From Chryseobacterium sp. G0186 (GTDB lineage: Bacteria; Bacteroidota; Bacteroidia; Flavobacteriales; Weeksellaceae): a stretch of DNA of 64,000 nt. Below are positions 24,828-33,445 of this stretch, piece after piece. The stretch's first letter is position 1. Each line of letters begins with the position of its first letter. The notes under the pieces were generated by a model. That model had not been told where the DNA came from and searched no databases. It saw nothing but the letters and a program-made list of their open reading frames with translations. Both the position numbers and the translations under genes were made by a program. The DNA lies in the NCBI RefSeq assembly GCF_003815675.1, contig NZ_CP033918.1, forward strand, positions 1,984,001 through 2,048,000, written 5' to 3'.

Positions 24828-27539
24828 ATGAAGAAAATTATATTGTTACTGACCTTGATCTTCAATGTCCTGATTCTCCATGCTCAGAGATTGTACATCG
24901 ATGGAAAAGTATCTGATTCGGAAAAAAAGCCTATAGAAAATGTCACCATCTATCTTTTAAAGCAAAAAGATTCCTCCATTGTCAATTATACATCAACCAA
25001 TAAGGAGGGAAGGTTTTCATTGAAGATTGATGAAGTGGAAGAGCCTTCGATTTTAAAAATTGATGCCGAAAAATTTTCTTATTCCAAAGCATTTGAAAAA
25101 ATAGAAAAATCATTATCCTTAGGAGACATAGAACTTGGAAAAAAAGAAGTGATCAATATCGATGAGGTAAAAATTACTGTTTCTCCGATAAAAATAAAAA
25201 ATGACACTATAGAATTCAATGCATCAGCAATCAAGGTGCGTCCTGACAGTAAAATTGAGGAACTGCTGAAACAGATTCCGGGTGTGGAAGTTAGTAATGA
25301 TGGTAAAATCACAGCCAACGGAAAAGAAGTAGATCAGATTATGGTGAATGGAAAACCATTTTTCGATAAGGATGGTAAAATTGCCCTGCAAAATCTGCCT
25401 GCCGATATCATTAAAAATATTCAGTTTACTACCACCAAAACAAAGGAAGAAGAGCTAAGCGGAAAGCCTCCAAAGTCTCAGAATACAACAATAAATTTTA
25501 ATATTGACGAAAAGAAGAATAAAGGACTCCTTTCAAGGATTACTGTGGGCTACGGATCGGATAAACGGTACGAGGGAAGCGGGCTGGTAAGTTATTTTAA
25601 AGGAGATACCAAAATCAGCCTCTTGGCTTCATCCAATAACATCAACTCGAAAAGTATTTCTGCAGATGAGGTCTTTGATAATATGGGGCGCGGCAGAGGA
25701 TCGGGATCCCAAAACAGCAGCAGCGGAATTCAAAGGTCTTCTACGCTGGGGCTTAATTACAACGACAAGCTTGGAAATGATGCAGATCTTGATAACCTCA
25801 GCCTGAAATACACGAATTCTGAGATGGAAACCCGTTCCAAGGTTTCAAGAAGCACTCTCCTCCCCGATTACACCCTAAAAACCGATTCTGAAAGTAATGG
25901 CGACAGTGAATCGAAAGAGTATAGCTTTAGCAGTTCGGCAAGGATAAGACTGGATTCGCTGACCAATATTTATATATCTCCCTCTTTTTCAAGATCTGAA
26001 AATTTCAGTTTCAACAGATCAGCATCCACCACATTAAGGGACGGCAAACTCCTGAATGAAAGCAGATCTTCTACTCAGACCACCGGGGAAAGCAATACAT
26101 TTACCCCGAATATCTTTTTTTCCAAAAATTTAAGGAAAAAGGGACGATCAATTTCTGCTTCGATCAACAGTTCAATCTCTGAATCGAAGAATGATAATAT
26201 TAATCAATCTCAAAATACATTTTACAAGGAATCCGGGATTACTACGGATGACAGGGATCAGTTGCAAAGAACCCGGGGACAAAACAGCAATTATACCTTC
26301 AGTGCCGGATATACAGAGCCTATTTCAGATTCTGCTGCGGTGAGTGTGGGGCTGCAATATAATTCAAAATTATCCGATGATGTGAGAGAGTTTCGTGATT
26401 TTGATCCTGCTACAGGGCAGTATTCCCAATATAATACACGTCTTTCTAACAGTATGGATCAAAGAATCAATCAGATTTCCCCTGAGATGTCTTTTTTCCT
26501 TTATAAAAAGAAATTCAATACCTGGAGTACTGTCAACTTTGATATTTCAGATATGAAAGTAAATTCTGTCTTTAACGGGCAGCAGTATGATCTTCAGAAA
26601 AACTTTGTTCTACCCAGATATTCAGTCAATTTTCAGTATGTTTTTGATAACCGTAAAAGGTTAACCCTCTCCAATTCTTCCAATTTCAATATTCCTGATG
26701 CGGAAAAGTTAATTCCTTACAGGGATGAATCTGATCCTTTAACCACCTATACCGGAAATCCAGACTTAAAAAATACCTGGACTACCAATAGCAATATTTC
26801 CTTTAATAGCTTTAATATTCTACAAAATTTCAGTTACTACATCAATGCCGGGTTTGTTTATATTAATAATGATATTACCCGGTATTCCCAATATGACAGT
26901 GCAGGAAAACAGATTGTTACCTACAACAATATAAGTGGAAATAAAAACTTCAATTTCAGTACAGGCTTAACCAAAACCTTTAAGTGGAAAGATCAGAAAT
27001 TCAGCATCAATCCAAGGTTTAGCATGGCCTACACTTATAATAACGGCTTTATCAATGGGCAGCTTTTCAAAAGTAATTCCTACAACTTCAATCCCGGACT
27101 GAACCTGAGCTATGAGATTAAGGATAAACTTACAATAAAACCATCCTACAAACTTGGATACAGCTTTTCAAATTACACCAATTACAATATGAACAACGTA
27201 AATACAGCTAATCATTCCCTGAAGCTGGAGCTTACGAATTACCTGTTTCAGAGTAGATTGGTCTTCGGAAATGACCTTGAATACAATACCAACTCCAATA
27301 TTGCCCCGGGATTCAAAAAGGATTTTTATTTCTGGAATACAAGCTTGGGGTATTCATTCTACAAAAAACAGTTTACTGCTAAAATAAAGGTCTATGATGT
27401 ATTAAATCAAAACCAAAGTATCAGAAGAACAATTACTGACTCTTATTTTGAAGACCGTGAAGATCTGATCCTGAAAAGATATATCATGTTCTCACTCAGC
27501 ATGAAACTGAATAAATTTGCCGGAAAGAAAAAGAAATAG
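24828..27539 (+). CDS. Outer-membrane beta-barrel receptor (TonB-receptor-like, OMP_b-brl_3)
   Basis: 903 residues. Signal peptide (IILLLTLIFNVLILHAQ); carboxypeptidase-regulatory-like domain at about 20-100 (YIDGKVSDSEKKPIENVTIY); plug-like domain at about 115-235 (KIEELLKQIPGVEVSNDGKI, NGKEVDQIMVNGKPFFD); then a long barrel with Tyr/Asn-rich strands to the C-terminus. No classical TonB-box or SusD partner is evident. This subfamily is common in Flavobacteriia and its substrates are mostly unknown. It is a separate unit, with terminators on both sides. Confidence 0.88.
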   Translation: MKKIILLLTLIFNVLILHAQRLYIDGKVSDSEKKPIENVTIYLLKQKDSSIVNYTSTNKEGRFSLKIDEVEEPSILKIDAEKFSYSKAFEKIEKSLSLGDIELGKKEVINIDEVKITVSPIKIKNDTIEFNASAIKVRPDSKIEELLKQIPGVEVSNDGKITANGKEVDQIMVNGKPFFDKDGKIALQNLPADIIKNIQFTTTKTKEEELSGKPPKSQNTTINFNIDEKKNKGLLSRITVGYGSDKRYEGSGLVSYFKGDTKISLLASSNNINSKSISADEVFDNMGRGRGSGSQNSSSGIQRSSTLGLNYNDKLGNDADLDNLSLKYTNSEMETRSKVSRSTLLPDYTLKTDSESNGDSESKEYSFSSSARIRLDSLTNIYISPSFSRSENFSFNRSASTTLRDGKLLNESRSSTQTTGESNTFTPNIFFSKNLRKKGRSISASINSSISESKNDNINQSQNTFYKESGITTDDRDQLQRTRGQNSNYTFSAGYTEPISDSAAVSVGLQYNSKLSDDVREFRDFDPATGQYSQYNTRLSNSMDQRINQISPEMSFFLYKKKFNTWSTVNFDISDMKVNSVFNGQQYDLQKNFVLPRYSVNFQYVFDNRKRLTLSNSSNFNIPDAEKLIPYRDESDPLTTYTGNPDLKNTWTTNSNISFNSFNILQNFSYYINAGFVYINNDITRYSQYDSAGKQIVTYNNISGNKNFNFSTGLTKTFKWKDQKFSINPRFSMAYTYNNGFINGQLFKSNSYNFNPGLNLSYEIKDKLTIKPSYKLGYSFSNYTNYNMNNVNTANHSLKLELTNYLFQSRLVFGNDLEYNTNSNIAPGFKKDFYFWNTSLGYSFYKKQFTAKIKVYDVLNQNQSIRRTITDSYFEDREDLILKRYIMFSLSMKLNKFAGKKKK

Positions 27540-27572
27540 ACACCATACTTTTATATATATTTTTAATATGAG

Positions 27573-27595
27573 GCCGGAATTTTCCGGCTTTTTTT
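27573..27595 (+). terminator. Rho-independent terminator after the OMP receptor
   Basis: GCCGGAA-TT-TTCCGGC followed by seven T. Confidence 0.93.
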
Positions 27596-27741
27596 GTCTG
27601 CTCATCCTAACTTTCACCAATATCTCTTCTCCCATTTTACCACTAACGATAACCATCCTAATTTTCCCTTTTTAAAGGAAGATTCATACGATAACACCAA
27701 TAACAGCGTTTTTATTTCTAAATTAGCCTCAAATTTTACTT

Positions 27742-29601
27742 ATGAAGACCCCAATTTCAGTTTTACTTATTTTCTTTTTCATTCTTGGGAAAGCCCAGCA
27801 AACGGAACAAAAAGACAATTTCGTTAAAGACAATTTTACCAAGAAAGAATTTTACATTCCGATGCGTGATGGTATTAAGCTTTTCACAGCAGTATATATC
27901 CCTAAGGATATCTCCAATAAAAGCAAATATCCATTCCTGATGCAGAGAACCTGCTACAGCATTGCTCCCTATGGTGAAAATGAATATAAGACGAAAGTGG
28001 GGCCCAATTCTTTTCTGATGAAAGACAAGTATATTTTTGTCTATCAGGATGTACGTGGAAGATATATGAGTGAGGGTACCTTCACCAATATGACTCCCCA
28101 GGTGGAGCATAAAACAAAAAAGGATGTAGATGAAAGCACAGATACCTACGACACTATTGAATGGCTATTGAAAAATGTAAAAGACAACAACGGAAAAGTA
28201 GGACAGTTCGGGACTTCTTATCCCGGATTTTATACTGCCGTAGGAACACTGGCTCAGCATCCTGCATTGGTGGCTTCCTCTCCTCAGGCTCCAATCTCTG
28301 ATTTCTGGAATGATGATTTTCTTCACAACGGAAAATTTATGCTGGGCTATTTCAGAACATTTCCTGTTTTTGGAGTTCAGAAAACAAAACCTGAACAAAA
28401 AGCATGGTATATGGATTCATTCATCAAGCAAACTTCTGAGGATGGCCTGAAATTCTACAGAGAACTTGGGACATTGAAAGATGCCTATGAAAAGTATTAT
28501 AAAAATAATTTCTTCATGACAGAAATTATGAATCATACCAACTATGATGAATTCTGGCAAAAGAGAGGGCTCCTTCCTCATCTGAAAAACATCAACCATG
28601 CTGTAATGACTGTAGGAGGATGGTTTGATTCTGAAGATCTTGCCGGTCCTTTAAATATTTACAAAACGATTGAAAAAACAAGTCCTAAAGCTAAAAATAC
28701 CATTGTAATGGGACCTTTCTCTCACGGTGGATGGTCTCAGGAACAAGGTAAGCACTTCCACAGCGAAACATACTTCGGGGACAGCATTGCAACCTATTAT
28801 CAGAAAAATGTTGAAACAAAATTCTTCAATCATTACCTGAAAGGAAATACCAAGGAAGATGCCGGACTTCCGGAAGCGTTAATGTACGACACCGGCGCTA
28901 AGGAATGGAAAGAATTTGCATCCTATCCACCAAAAAATGCCCAGAAAGTAAACTTTTATTTATCAGATAAGACTTTAAAAAAGACTTCAGGACAAGGGTA
29001 TTCAGAATATTACAGTGATCCTAATAATCCTGTTTTAAGCTCTGACCATTTAAAAGACTTCAATGGATTTACTCCGAAAAACTATATGTCGGAAGACCAA
29101 CGATTTGCAGTAGGAAGACCTGATGTACTAACATTTACAACGGATGTACTGACAGAGGATACGACTTTCGCCGGAGAAATTTTAGCTAAACTTAATATTT
29201 CTTCCTCTTCTTCCGACGCTGACTTTGCCGTAAAACTGATTGATGTTTATCCGGAAGATTTCAAACCTGCAGAAAAGAAAGAGGGTGTTATCTATGGAAA
29301 TTATCACCAGATGGTAAGAAGCGAGATCATGCCTGCAAGATTCAGAAATTCCAGAGAAAAAGGAGAAGCTTTAACTCCAAATCAGAAAACAGCGGTAAAC
29401 TTCAGACTTCAGGATGTTGTTCACACCTTCAAAAAAGGTCATAAAATACAGATACAGATCAGCAGTACGTGGTTCCCGCTTTTTGCTGTAAATCCACAAA
29501 AATTCTTGGAGAATCCCAACTTTGCTTCCAAGGAAGATTATACTAAAGCATTTATTAAAATATATGATGACAGCTCCATTGAGGCTGAAATTATAAAATA
29601 A
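27742..29601 (+). CDS. CocE/NonD family (X-Pro dipeptidyl-peptidase-like) hydrolase
   Basis: 619 residues. Signal peptide (ISVLLIFFFILGKAQ), so periplasmic or outside. An alpha/beta hydrolase domain carries the nucleophile elbow GTSYPG (serine of GxSYxG), with the typical YIPMRDGIKLFTAVYIPKD start and the QDVRGRYMSEG motif of this family. A C-terminal jelly-roll-like beta domain follows (TFAGEILAKLNISSSSSDAD, HKIQIQISSTWFPLFAVNPQ). Family members cleave acyl or X-Pro peptide bonds; the substrate here is unknown. It stands alone between two hairpins. Confidence 0.9.
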   Translation: MKTPISVLLIFFFILGKAQQTEQKDNFVKDNFTKKEFYIPMRDGIKLFTAVYIPKDISNKSKYPFLMQRTCYSIAPYGENEYKTKVGPNSFLMKDKYIFVYQDVRGRYMSEGTFTNMTPQVEHKTKKDVDESTDTYDTIEWLLKNVKDNNGKVGQFGTSYPGFYTAVGTLAQHPALVASSPQAPISDFWNDDFLHNGKFMLGYFRTFPVFGVQKTKPEQKAWYMDSFIKQTSEDGLKFYRELGTLKDAYEKYYKNNFFMTEIMNHTNYDEFWQKRGLLPHLKNINHAVMTVGGWFDSEDLAGPLNIYKTIEKTSPKAKNTIVMGPFSHGGWSQEQGKHFHSETYFGDSIATYYQKNVETKFFNHYLKGNTKEDAGLPEALMYDTGAKEWKEFASYPPKNAQKVNFYLSDKTLKKTSGQGYSEYYSDPNNPVLSSDHLKDFNGFTPKNYMSEDQRFAVGRPDVLTFTTDVLTEDTTFAGEILAKLNISSSSSDADFAVKLIDVYPEDFKPAEKKEGVIYGNYHQMVRSEIMPARFRNSREKGEALTPNQKTAVNFRLQDVVHTFKKGHKIQIQISSTWFPLFAVNPQKFLENPNFASKEDYTKAFIKIYDDSSIEAEIIK

Positions 29602-29604
29602 AAT

Positions 29605-29631
29605 AAAAAGCTGTTCGTTTGAACAGCTTTT
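29605..29631 (+). terminator. Terminator after the CocE-type hydrolase
   Basis: AAAAGCTGTTC-GTTT-GAACAGCTTTT, then a T-rich stretch. Confidence 0.85.
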
Positions 29632-29681
29632 ATTTTTTAGACTATATAGATTTCTTACAAAGAGAAATTTACACTTATTTT

Positions 29682-29750
29682 TAGGTTTTAGCTAAAGCCA
29701 AATGAATTGGTTTTATTTTTTAAGTGGGCTAAAGCCCACTTCTATTGATA
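29682..29750. repeat. REP-like dispersed repeat, copy 2
   Basis: TTTTAGCTAAAGCC, a spacer, then GGGCTAAAGCCCACTTCTAT and TGATA. It lies in a convergent gap between 29601 and 29849. Confidence 0.8.
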
Positions 29751-29780
29751 GGTAAACTGAGTATAGTATTTAGGAAAAAT

Positions 29781-29841
29781 CTAATTTCTAATTTCTAATT
29801 TCTAATTTCTAATTTCTAATTTCTAATTTCTAATTTCTAAT
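29781..29841. repeat. Heptanucleotide tandem repeat (CTAATTT), about 8.6 copies
   Basis: An uninterrupted array of the 7-bp unit, directly 3' of the alkB-like gene end (29849). There are no spacers, so it is not a CRISPR. Arrays like this tend to vary in copy number. Confidence 0.95.
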
Positions 29842-29848
29842 ACCATTA

Positions 29849-30460
29849 TTACTCTTCAATCGTTCTGAAAGTAAGATTCACCCTTGGCCTTTTTACTTTT
29901 GTTGTAGGAGGAAGTCTGTGCAGCCAGTTATCCTGTGTTGCTCCTTTCATGATTAATAAACTTCCGGTTTCAAGAAATATTTCTACTTTTTCCTTTGTTC
30001 TTTTATGCTTAAATAAGAACTTTCTTTCTGCTCCAAAGGTTAAGGAAGCAATGGCTCCATGTTTTTTCAGATCTGTTTCTCCATCACTGTGATAAGCCAT
30101 TCCCTCACTTCCGTCGTGATATAAATTAAGCAGACAGGAATTGTAGGTTTCCCCTGAAACTTCTTCACACTTCTTTTTGAGTGCGAGTAATTCCGGAGTC
30201 CAGTGTTTAGCATACTTTGTTCTGTTTGAATAGGTGTATTCAAATGCTTTTTCCCCGAACCAAGCTACCTTTCGTTTGGTTAGAATCAGTTTTCCGAAGA
30301 TCACCGCCTCATCATGCTCCCATGGAATCTGATGGAACAGATAATTATAATACAAATCAGATTCTTCTTTTGAAAAGATCTTTCCATAGTATAAGACAGT
30401 TCCGTCATGGGGTAAAAGGCTTAAAGGATAATCTGGTGTTTCGTCAAACAGGCTTAGCAT
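29849..30460 (-). CDS. alkB: AlkB-type 2-oxoglutarate/Fe(II)-dependent DNA repair dioxygenase
   Basis: 203 residues, the short form common in Bacteroidetes. Catalytic features: LNLYHDGSEGMAYHSDGETD with the H-x-D iron ligands, the distal His in DNWLHRLPPT, and RVNLTFR whose Arg residues hold 2-oxoglutarate. It would reverse alkylation damage on DNA bases. It is next to the AraC-MGMT gene at 30571, so two alkylation-repair genes are neighbours and probably co-transcribed, although the gap is 110 bp. Confidence 0.9.
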   Translation of the reverse strand: MLSLFDETPDYPLSLLPHDGTVLYYGKIFSKEESDLYYNYLFHQIPWEHDEAVIFGKLILTKRKVAWFGEKAFEYTYSNRTKYAKHWTPELLALKKKCEEVSGETYNSCLLNLYHDGSEGMAYHSDGETDLKKHGAIASLTFGAERKFLFKHKRTKEKVEIFLETGSLLIMKGATQDNWLHRLPPTTKVKRPRVNLTFRTIEE

Positions 30461-30570
30461 AGTTTTTTATTTTGCGAAGTGTAATAATTTTTAAACACAA
30501 ATTGTATTAATATTTTCTCAAAAAATACAATAGATATTACTTAAAATTTTGGAAATCGAGTAAAGAAAAA

Positions 30571-31413
30571 TTACGAATACATCCGTGAACTTTCCCAGCC
30601 TACAATCATCTGTTTTCTGTCACTTCCCCATCGGTAGCCACCAAGATGGCCGGTAGACTGAATCACACGGTGACACGGAATAAGAAATGCTACCGGATTA
30701 CTTCCTATGGCTGTTCCAACTGCTCTGGATGCTTTTGGGTTTCCAATTTTTTCAGCGAGGTTACCGTAAGTAGACAATTTTCCCATGGGAATCGTTAATA
30801 GACTTTCCCAGACCTTAAGCTGAAAATCAGTCCCTTTCAAATGAAGTTTGATGGTGTTGAGCTTCGTCCAGTCTTTATCAAATATGGACAATGCATTTTT
30901 CTGAAGAGCGTCCTGTCTTTCAAAAAAAGAAGCATTAGGAAATTTATGTTTTAAATTCCCTAATGCTGATTCTTTATCGTTTTCAAAAGCCATATGGCAG
31001 ATTCCTTTTTCGGTGGAAGCTACCAATATGTTTCCAAATGGGCTTTCGGAAAAACTATAGTTAATAACAAGGCTGTTTCCTCCGTTTTTATATTCTGCAG
31101 GAGACATTCCCTCTATTTTCACAAACAGATCATGCAATCTGCTTGTACTGGAAAGTCCTGTTTCAAAAGCGGTATCAAAAAGACTTGCCTTTTCTTCCTT
31201 CAATAAATTTTTAGCATGTTCAAGACTGATGAACTGCAAAAATTTCTTCGGACTTGTTCCTGCCCAATCTGTAAATATCTTCTGAAAATGGGCGGGACTC
31301 AAGTGAATATTCTCTGCCACTTCCTCCAAACTTGGCTGAAGTCTGAAATTGCTCTGGATATATTCTATCGCCTTAGCAATTCTGTTGTAATCTATTTGAT
31401 TTTGTGTGGACAT
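30571..31413 (-). CDS. AraC-type HTH fused to methylated-DNA-protein cysteine methyltransferase
   Basis: 280 residues. The N-terminal AraC-type HTH (about 8-100; LEEVAENIHLSPAHFQKIFT) is followed by an MGMT domain (about 115-280) with the acceptor cysteine in IPCHRVI. The ATG is preceded by nothing resembling the Ada N-terminal zinc methyl-phosphotriester domain, so it is an Ada-like protein without the classical sensor. It would remove O6-methylguanine and may regulate its own or the AlkB gene. Confidence 0.92.
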   Translation of the reverse strand: MSTQNQIDYNRIAKAIEYIQSNFRLQPSLEEVAENIHLSPAHFQKIFTDWAGTSPKKFLQFISLEHAKNLLKEEKASLFDTAFETGLSSTSRLHDLFVKIEGMSPAEYKNGGNSLVINYSFSESPFGNILVASTEKGICHMAFENDKESALGNLKHKFPNASFFERQDALQKNALSIFDKDWTKLNTIKLHLKGTDFQLKVWESLLTIPMGKLSTYGNLAEKIGNPKASRAVGTAIGSNPVAFLIPCHRVIQSTGHLGGYRWGSDRKQMIVGWESSRMYS

Positions 31414-31482
31414 TTTTATTCTGTTTTACCTCACAAATTTCCAAAGAATATACGGCAGAAAAAATCCGATTCTTGCGGAATA

Positions 31483-32340
31483 TTAGTTGTTGTTATAAAT
31501 ATCGTTATAAGCAAGCATTTTGTAATACAACTTAGCAGAAAGGAAAGCAGTTGGCTTCGCCATAGGAGAATCCATTAGCTCTACAATATCAAATGCTACT
31601 ACGTTACATTTTTCAAATACTCTTCTTAATAGTTCCAACGTTGGGTACCATTGAAGTCCGCCTGGTTCAGGAGTTCCTGTAGAAGGCGCAATAGATGGAT
31701 CGAAAGCATCAAGGTCAATTGTGATATACACATTTCCTGAAACTTTTTCCAATACATCATTGATCCAGTTTTCGTTGTTTGCAATTTCATGAGCAAAAAA
31801 CACTCTTCCTTCTGGTAGATATTGAGCTTCCTCAGCATCCATAGAACGGATTCCCACCTGAACTAAGTTATGCTTTTGGTTAGCTTCAAATACGGCACAA
31901 GCATGGTTAGAAGTAGAACCATGGAACTCAGGACGTAGATCTGTGTGAGCATCCAACTGAAGAACGGTTAAGTTTTCAAATTTCTCACCTACAGCACGGA
32001 TAGAACCGATAGACACAGAGTGCTCACCACCGAAAAGAGTGAATACTTTCCCTTCATTGTTCAAAAGCTCCTTTGTCTTTTGGTAAACGGCTTCCGTCAT
32101 GGCTTCAGGAGAAGAGTTTTCAGAAACCTCTCCAGCTAAATATACTCCTTGAAGATAAGGCTCAGTACCTGTTTCAATGTCATAAAGCTCCATATTTTCA
32201 GAAGCGTCTAAGAATAATTCAGGACCTTTATCTGCTCCTTTTCCCCATGTTGAAGTTCCGTCATAAGGAACTGTTACCAACATCACCTTCGAATTCTCTA
32301 ACGTTGCGTTTTCTTCGGGAATTCCTGCGTATGTTTTCAT
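31483..32340 (-). CDS. speB: Agmatinase (ureohydrolase family)
   Basis: 285 residues. Mn-binding motifs are all present: GGEHSVS, LDAHTDLR, and SIDLDAFDPSIAPSTGTPEP-like (TIDLDAFDPS). It would convert agmatine to putrescine and urea. Arginine decarboxylase, which makes agmatine, is encoded nearby at 33446-34840, so the two steps of the route are close but separated by a plus-strand HAD gene. A TATCTTTG -7 box at 32391-32398 lies about 50 bp upstream. Confidence 0.88.
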   Translation of the reverse strand: MKTYAGIPEENATLENSKVMLVTVPYDGTSTWGKGADKGPELFLDASENMELYDIETGTEPYLQGVYLAGEVSENSSPEAMTEAVYQKTKELLNNEGKVFTLFGGEHSVSIGSIRAVGEKFENLTVLQLDAHTDLRPEFHGSTSNHACAVFEANQKHNLVQVGIRSMDAEEAQYLPEGRVFFAHEIANNENWINDVLEKVSGNVYITIDLDAFDPSIAPSTGTPEPGGLQWYPTLELLRRVFEKCNVVAFDIVELMDSPMAKPTAFLSAKLYYKMLAYNDIYNNN

Positions 32341-32390
32341 ATATAATTATTAATTAAAAAATTAAATGATTCAAATATTAAAAGATTTCA

Positions 32391-32398
32391 CAAAGATA
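32391..32398 (-). promoter_or_regulatory. -7 element upstream of agmatinase
   Basis: TATCTTTG on the minus strand; no clear -33 TTG at the usual distance. Confidence 0.4.
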
Positions 32399-32543
32399 CA
32401 AAGAAAGTTATGAGTTATAAAATGATGAATGATGAGTTATTTTTAGAATGAGAGGGCAAATGTTTTAGAGTATGAGCGTATATAAGTTTGAGAACCCATA
32501 CTTTACTAAAATAAAATTCCAAACATTAAATCCAACATCTTAG

Positions 32544-32599
32544 CTCTCAACTCTTAACTCTTAACTCTTAACTCTTAACTCTTAACTCTCAACTCTTGA
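32544..32599. repeat. Heptanucleotide tandem repeat (CTCTTAA), 8 units
   Basis: Units are CTCTCAA, five CTCTTAA, CTCTCAA and CTCTTGA. The array ends about 70 bp before the HAD start codon, where promoter elements would lie, so copy number could affect expression. Confidence 0.93.
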
Positions 32600-32670
32600 T
32601 TCCTAGCTCATCCCCCTCTTTCATTTTCAACTTCCAACTCAATTCCCTATTTTTACATAAAACTTTAAAT

Positions 32671-33330
32671 ATGCCTTTAAAAGCTGTTCTTTTCGATATG
32701 GATGGAGTGATTGTAGACACAGAGCCATTGCATAGAAAAGCTTATTTCAAAACGTTTGATGAATTGGAAATTGCTGTTTCCGAAGATTTATACACCTCTT
32801 TTACCGGTGCTTCCACCAAAAGGGTTTGTGAAGCATTAATTCAGAAATATGATCTCAGCCATACGCATGAAGCCATTGCCGGAATCAAGAGATCTCATTT
32901 TAAGGATTATTTCTATAATGATGATGAGTTTGATTTAATTCCTGGAGTGAAAAAGCTGATTGAACATTATCATGAAAATGGAATTAAGCTTATTCTAGCA
33001 TCTTCTGCCACAATGACAACCATTAATATGGTTTTTGAGAAATTCGGGCTTGAAAAATACTTCAGCGGGAAGATCAGCGGTGCCGATTTAAAAGAATCCA
33101 AACCTCATCCTGAAGTTTTTCTACTGGCTGCTGAAATGGCAGGTGAACCGGTTGAAAATTGTATGGTTATTGAAGATTCTACGAATGGCATTTTGGCAGC
33201 ATACAGGGCAAACATTTTTTGTTCAGCGTATAGAAGTCCACATTCAAAAAATCAGGATTATACCTTGGCAGATACTGTAGTTTCAGATTATGAGGAACTT
33301 GAACTGGATAAGATTTCAAAATATTTTTAA
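32671..33330 (+). CDS. HAD-superfamily phosphatase (beta-phosphoglucomutase-like)
   Basis: 219 residues from ATG 32671. The frame extends upstream to 32596, but that part runs into the 7-bp repeat and MPLKAVLFDMDGVIVDTEP is the family start. Motif I is DMDGVIVDTE, motif II is LASSA, and motif III/IV is KPHPEVFLLAAE followed by VIEDSTNGILAA. It belongs with PGMB/phosphatase-like HADs, which act on small sugar or nucleotide phosphates; the substrate is not readable. Confidence 0.88.
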   Translation: MPLKAVLFDMDGVIVDTEPLHRKAYFKTFDELEIAVSEDLYTSFTGASTKRVCEALIQKYDLSHTHEAIAGIKRSHFKDYFYNDDEFDLIPGVKKLIEHYHENGIKLILASSATMTTINMVFEKFGLEKYFSGKISGADLKESKPHPEVFLLAAEMAGEPVENCMVIEDSTNGILAAYRANIFCSAYRSPHSKNQDYTLADTVVSDYEELELDKISKYF

Positions 33331-33334
33331 ATAA

Positions 33335-33361
33335 AAAAGCTCTCAAAATTTGAGAGCTTTT
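33335..33361. terminator. Hairpin terminator after the HAD gene
   Basis: AAAAGCTCTCAAA-A-TTTGAGAGCTTTT, symmetrical, so it may serve both convergent genes. Confidence 0.88.
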
Positions 33362-33370
33362 GTTTTTGTG

Positions 33371-33440
33371 TAAGTTTTGGCTAAAGCCAACCGACTCATT
33401 ATTTTTTTGTAAACGGGCTAAAGCCCGTTCCTATTGATAA
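33371..33440. repeat. REP-like dispersed repeat, copy 3
   Basis: AAGTTTTGGCTAAAGCC, a spacer, then GGGCTAAAGCCCGTTCCTAT and TGATA. It lies between the ends of the convergent HAD and arginine decarboxylase genes. Confidence 0.82.
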
Positions 33441-33445
33441 CAAAA

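Larger units (their letters stand above)
32341..32670. other. Intergenic region between agmatinase and HAD genes
   Basis: 330 bp without a gene, divergent between agmatinase (minus) and the HAD gene (plus). It holds the agmatinase -7 candidate and the 7-bp repeat array at 32544-32599. Nothing else is recognised. Confidence 0.6.

Noticed and set aside
27594..27827. Open frame overlapping the start of the CocE-type gene
   Set aside because: No start signal, odd composition, overlaps a signal peptide region in another frame.
29781..29841. CRISPR-like short repeats
   Set aside because: The unit is only 7 bp and there are no spacers; a simple tandem repeat.
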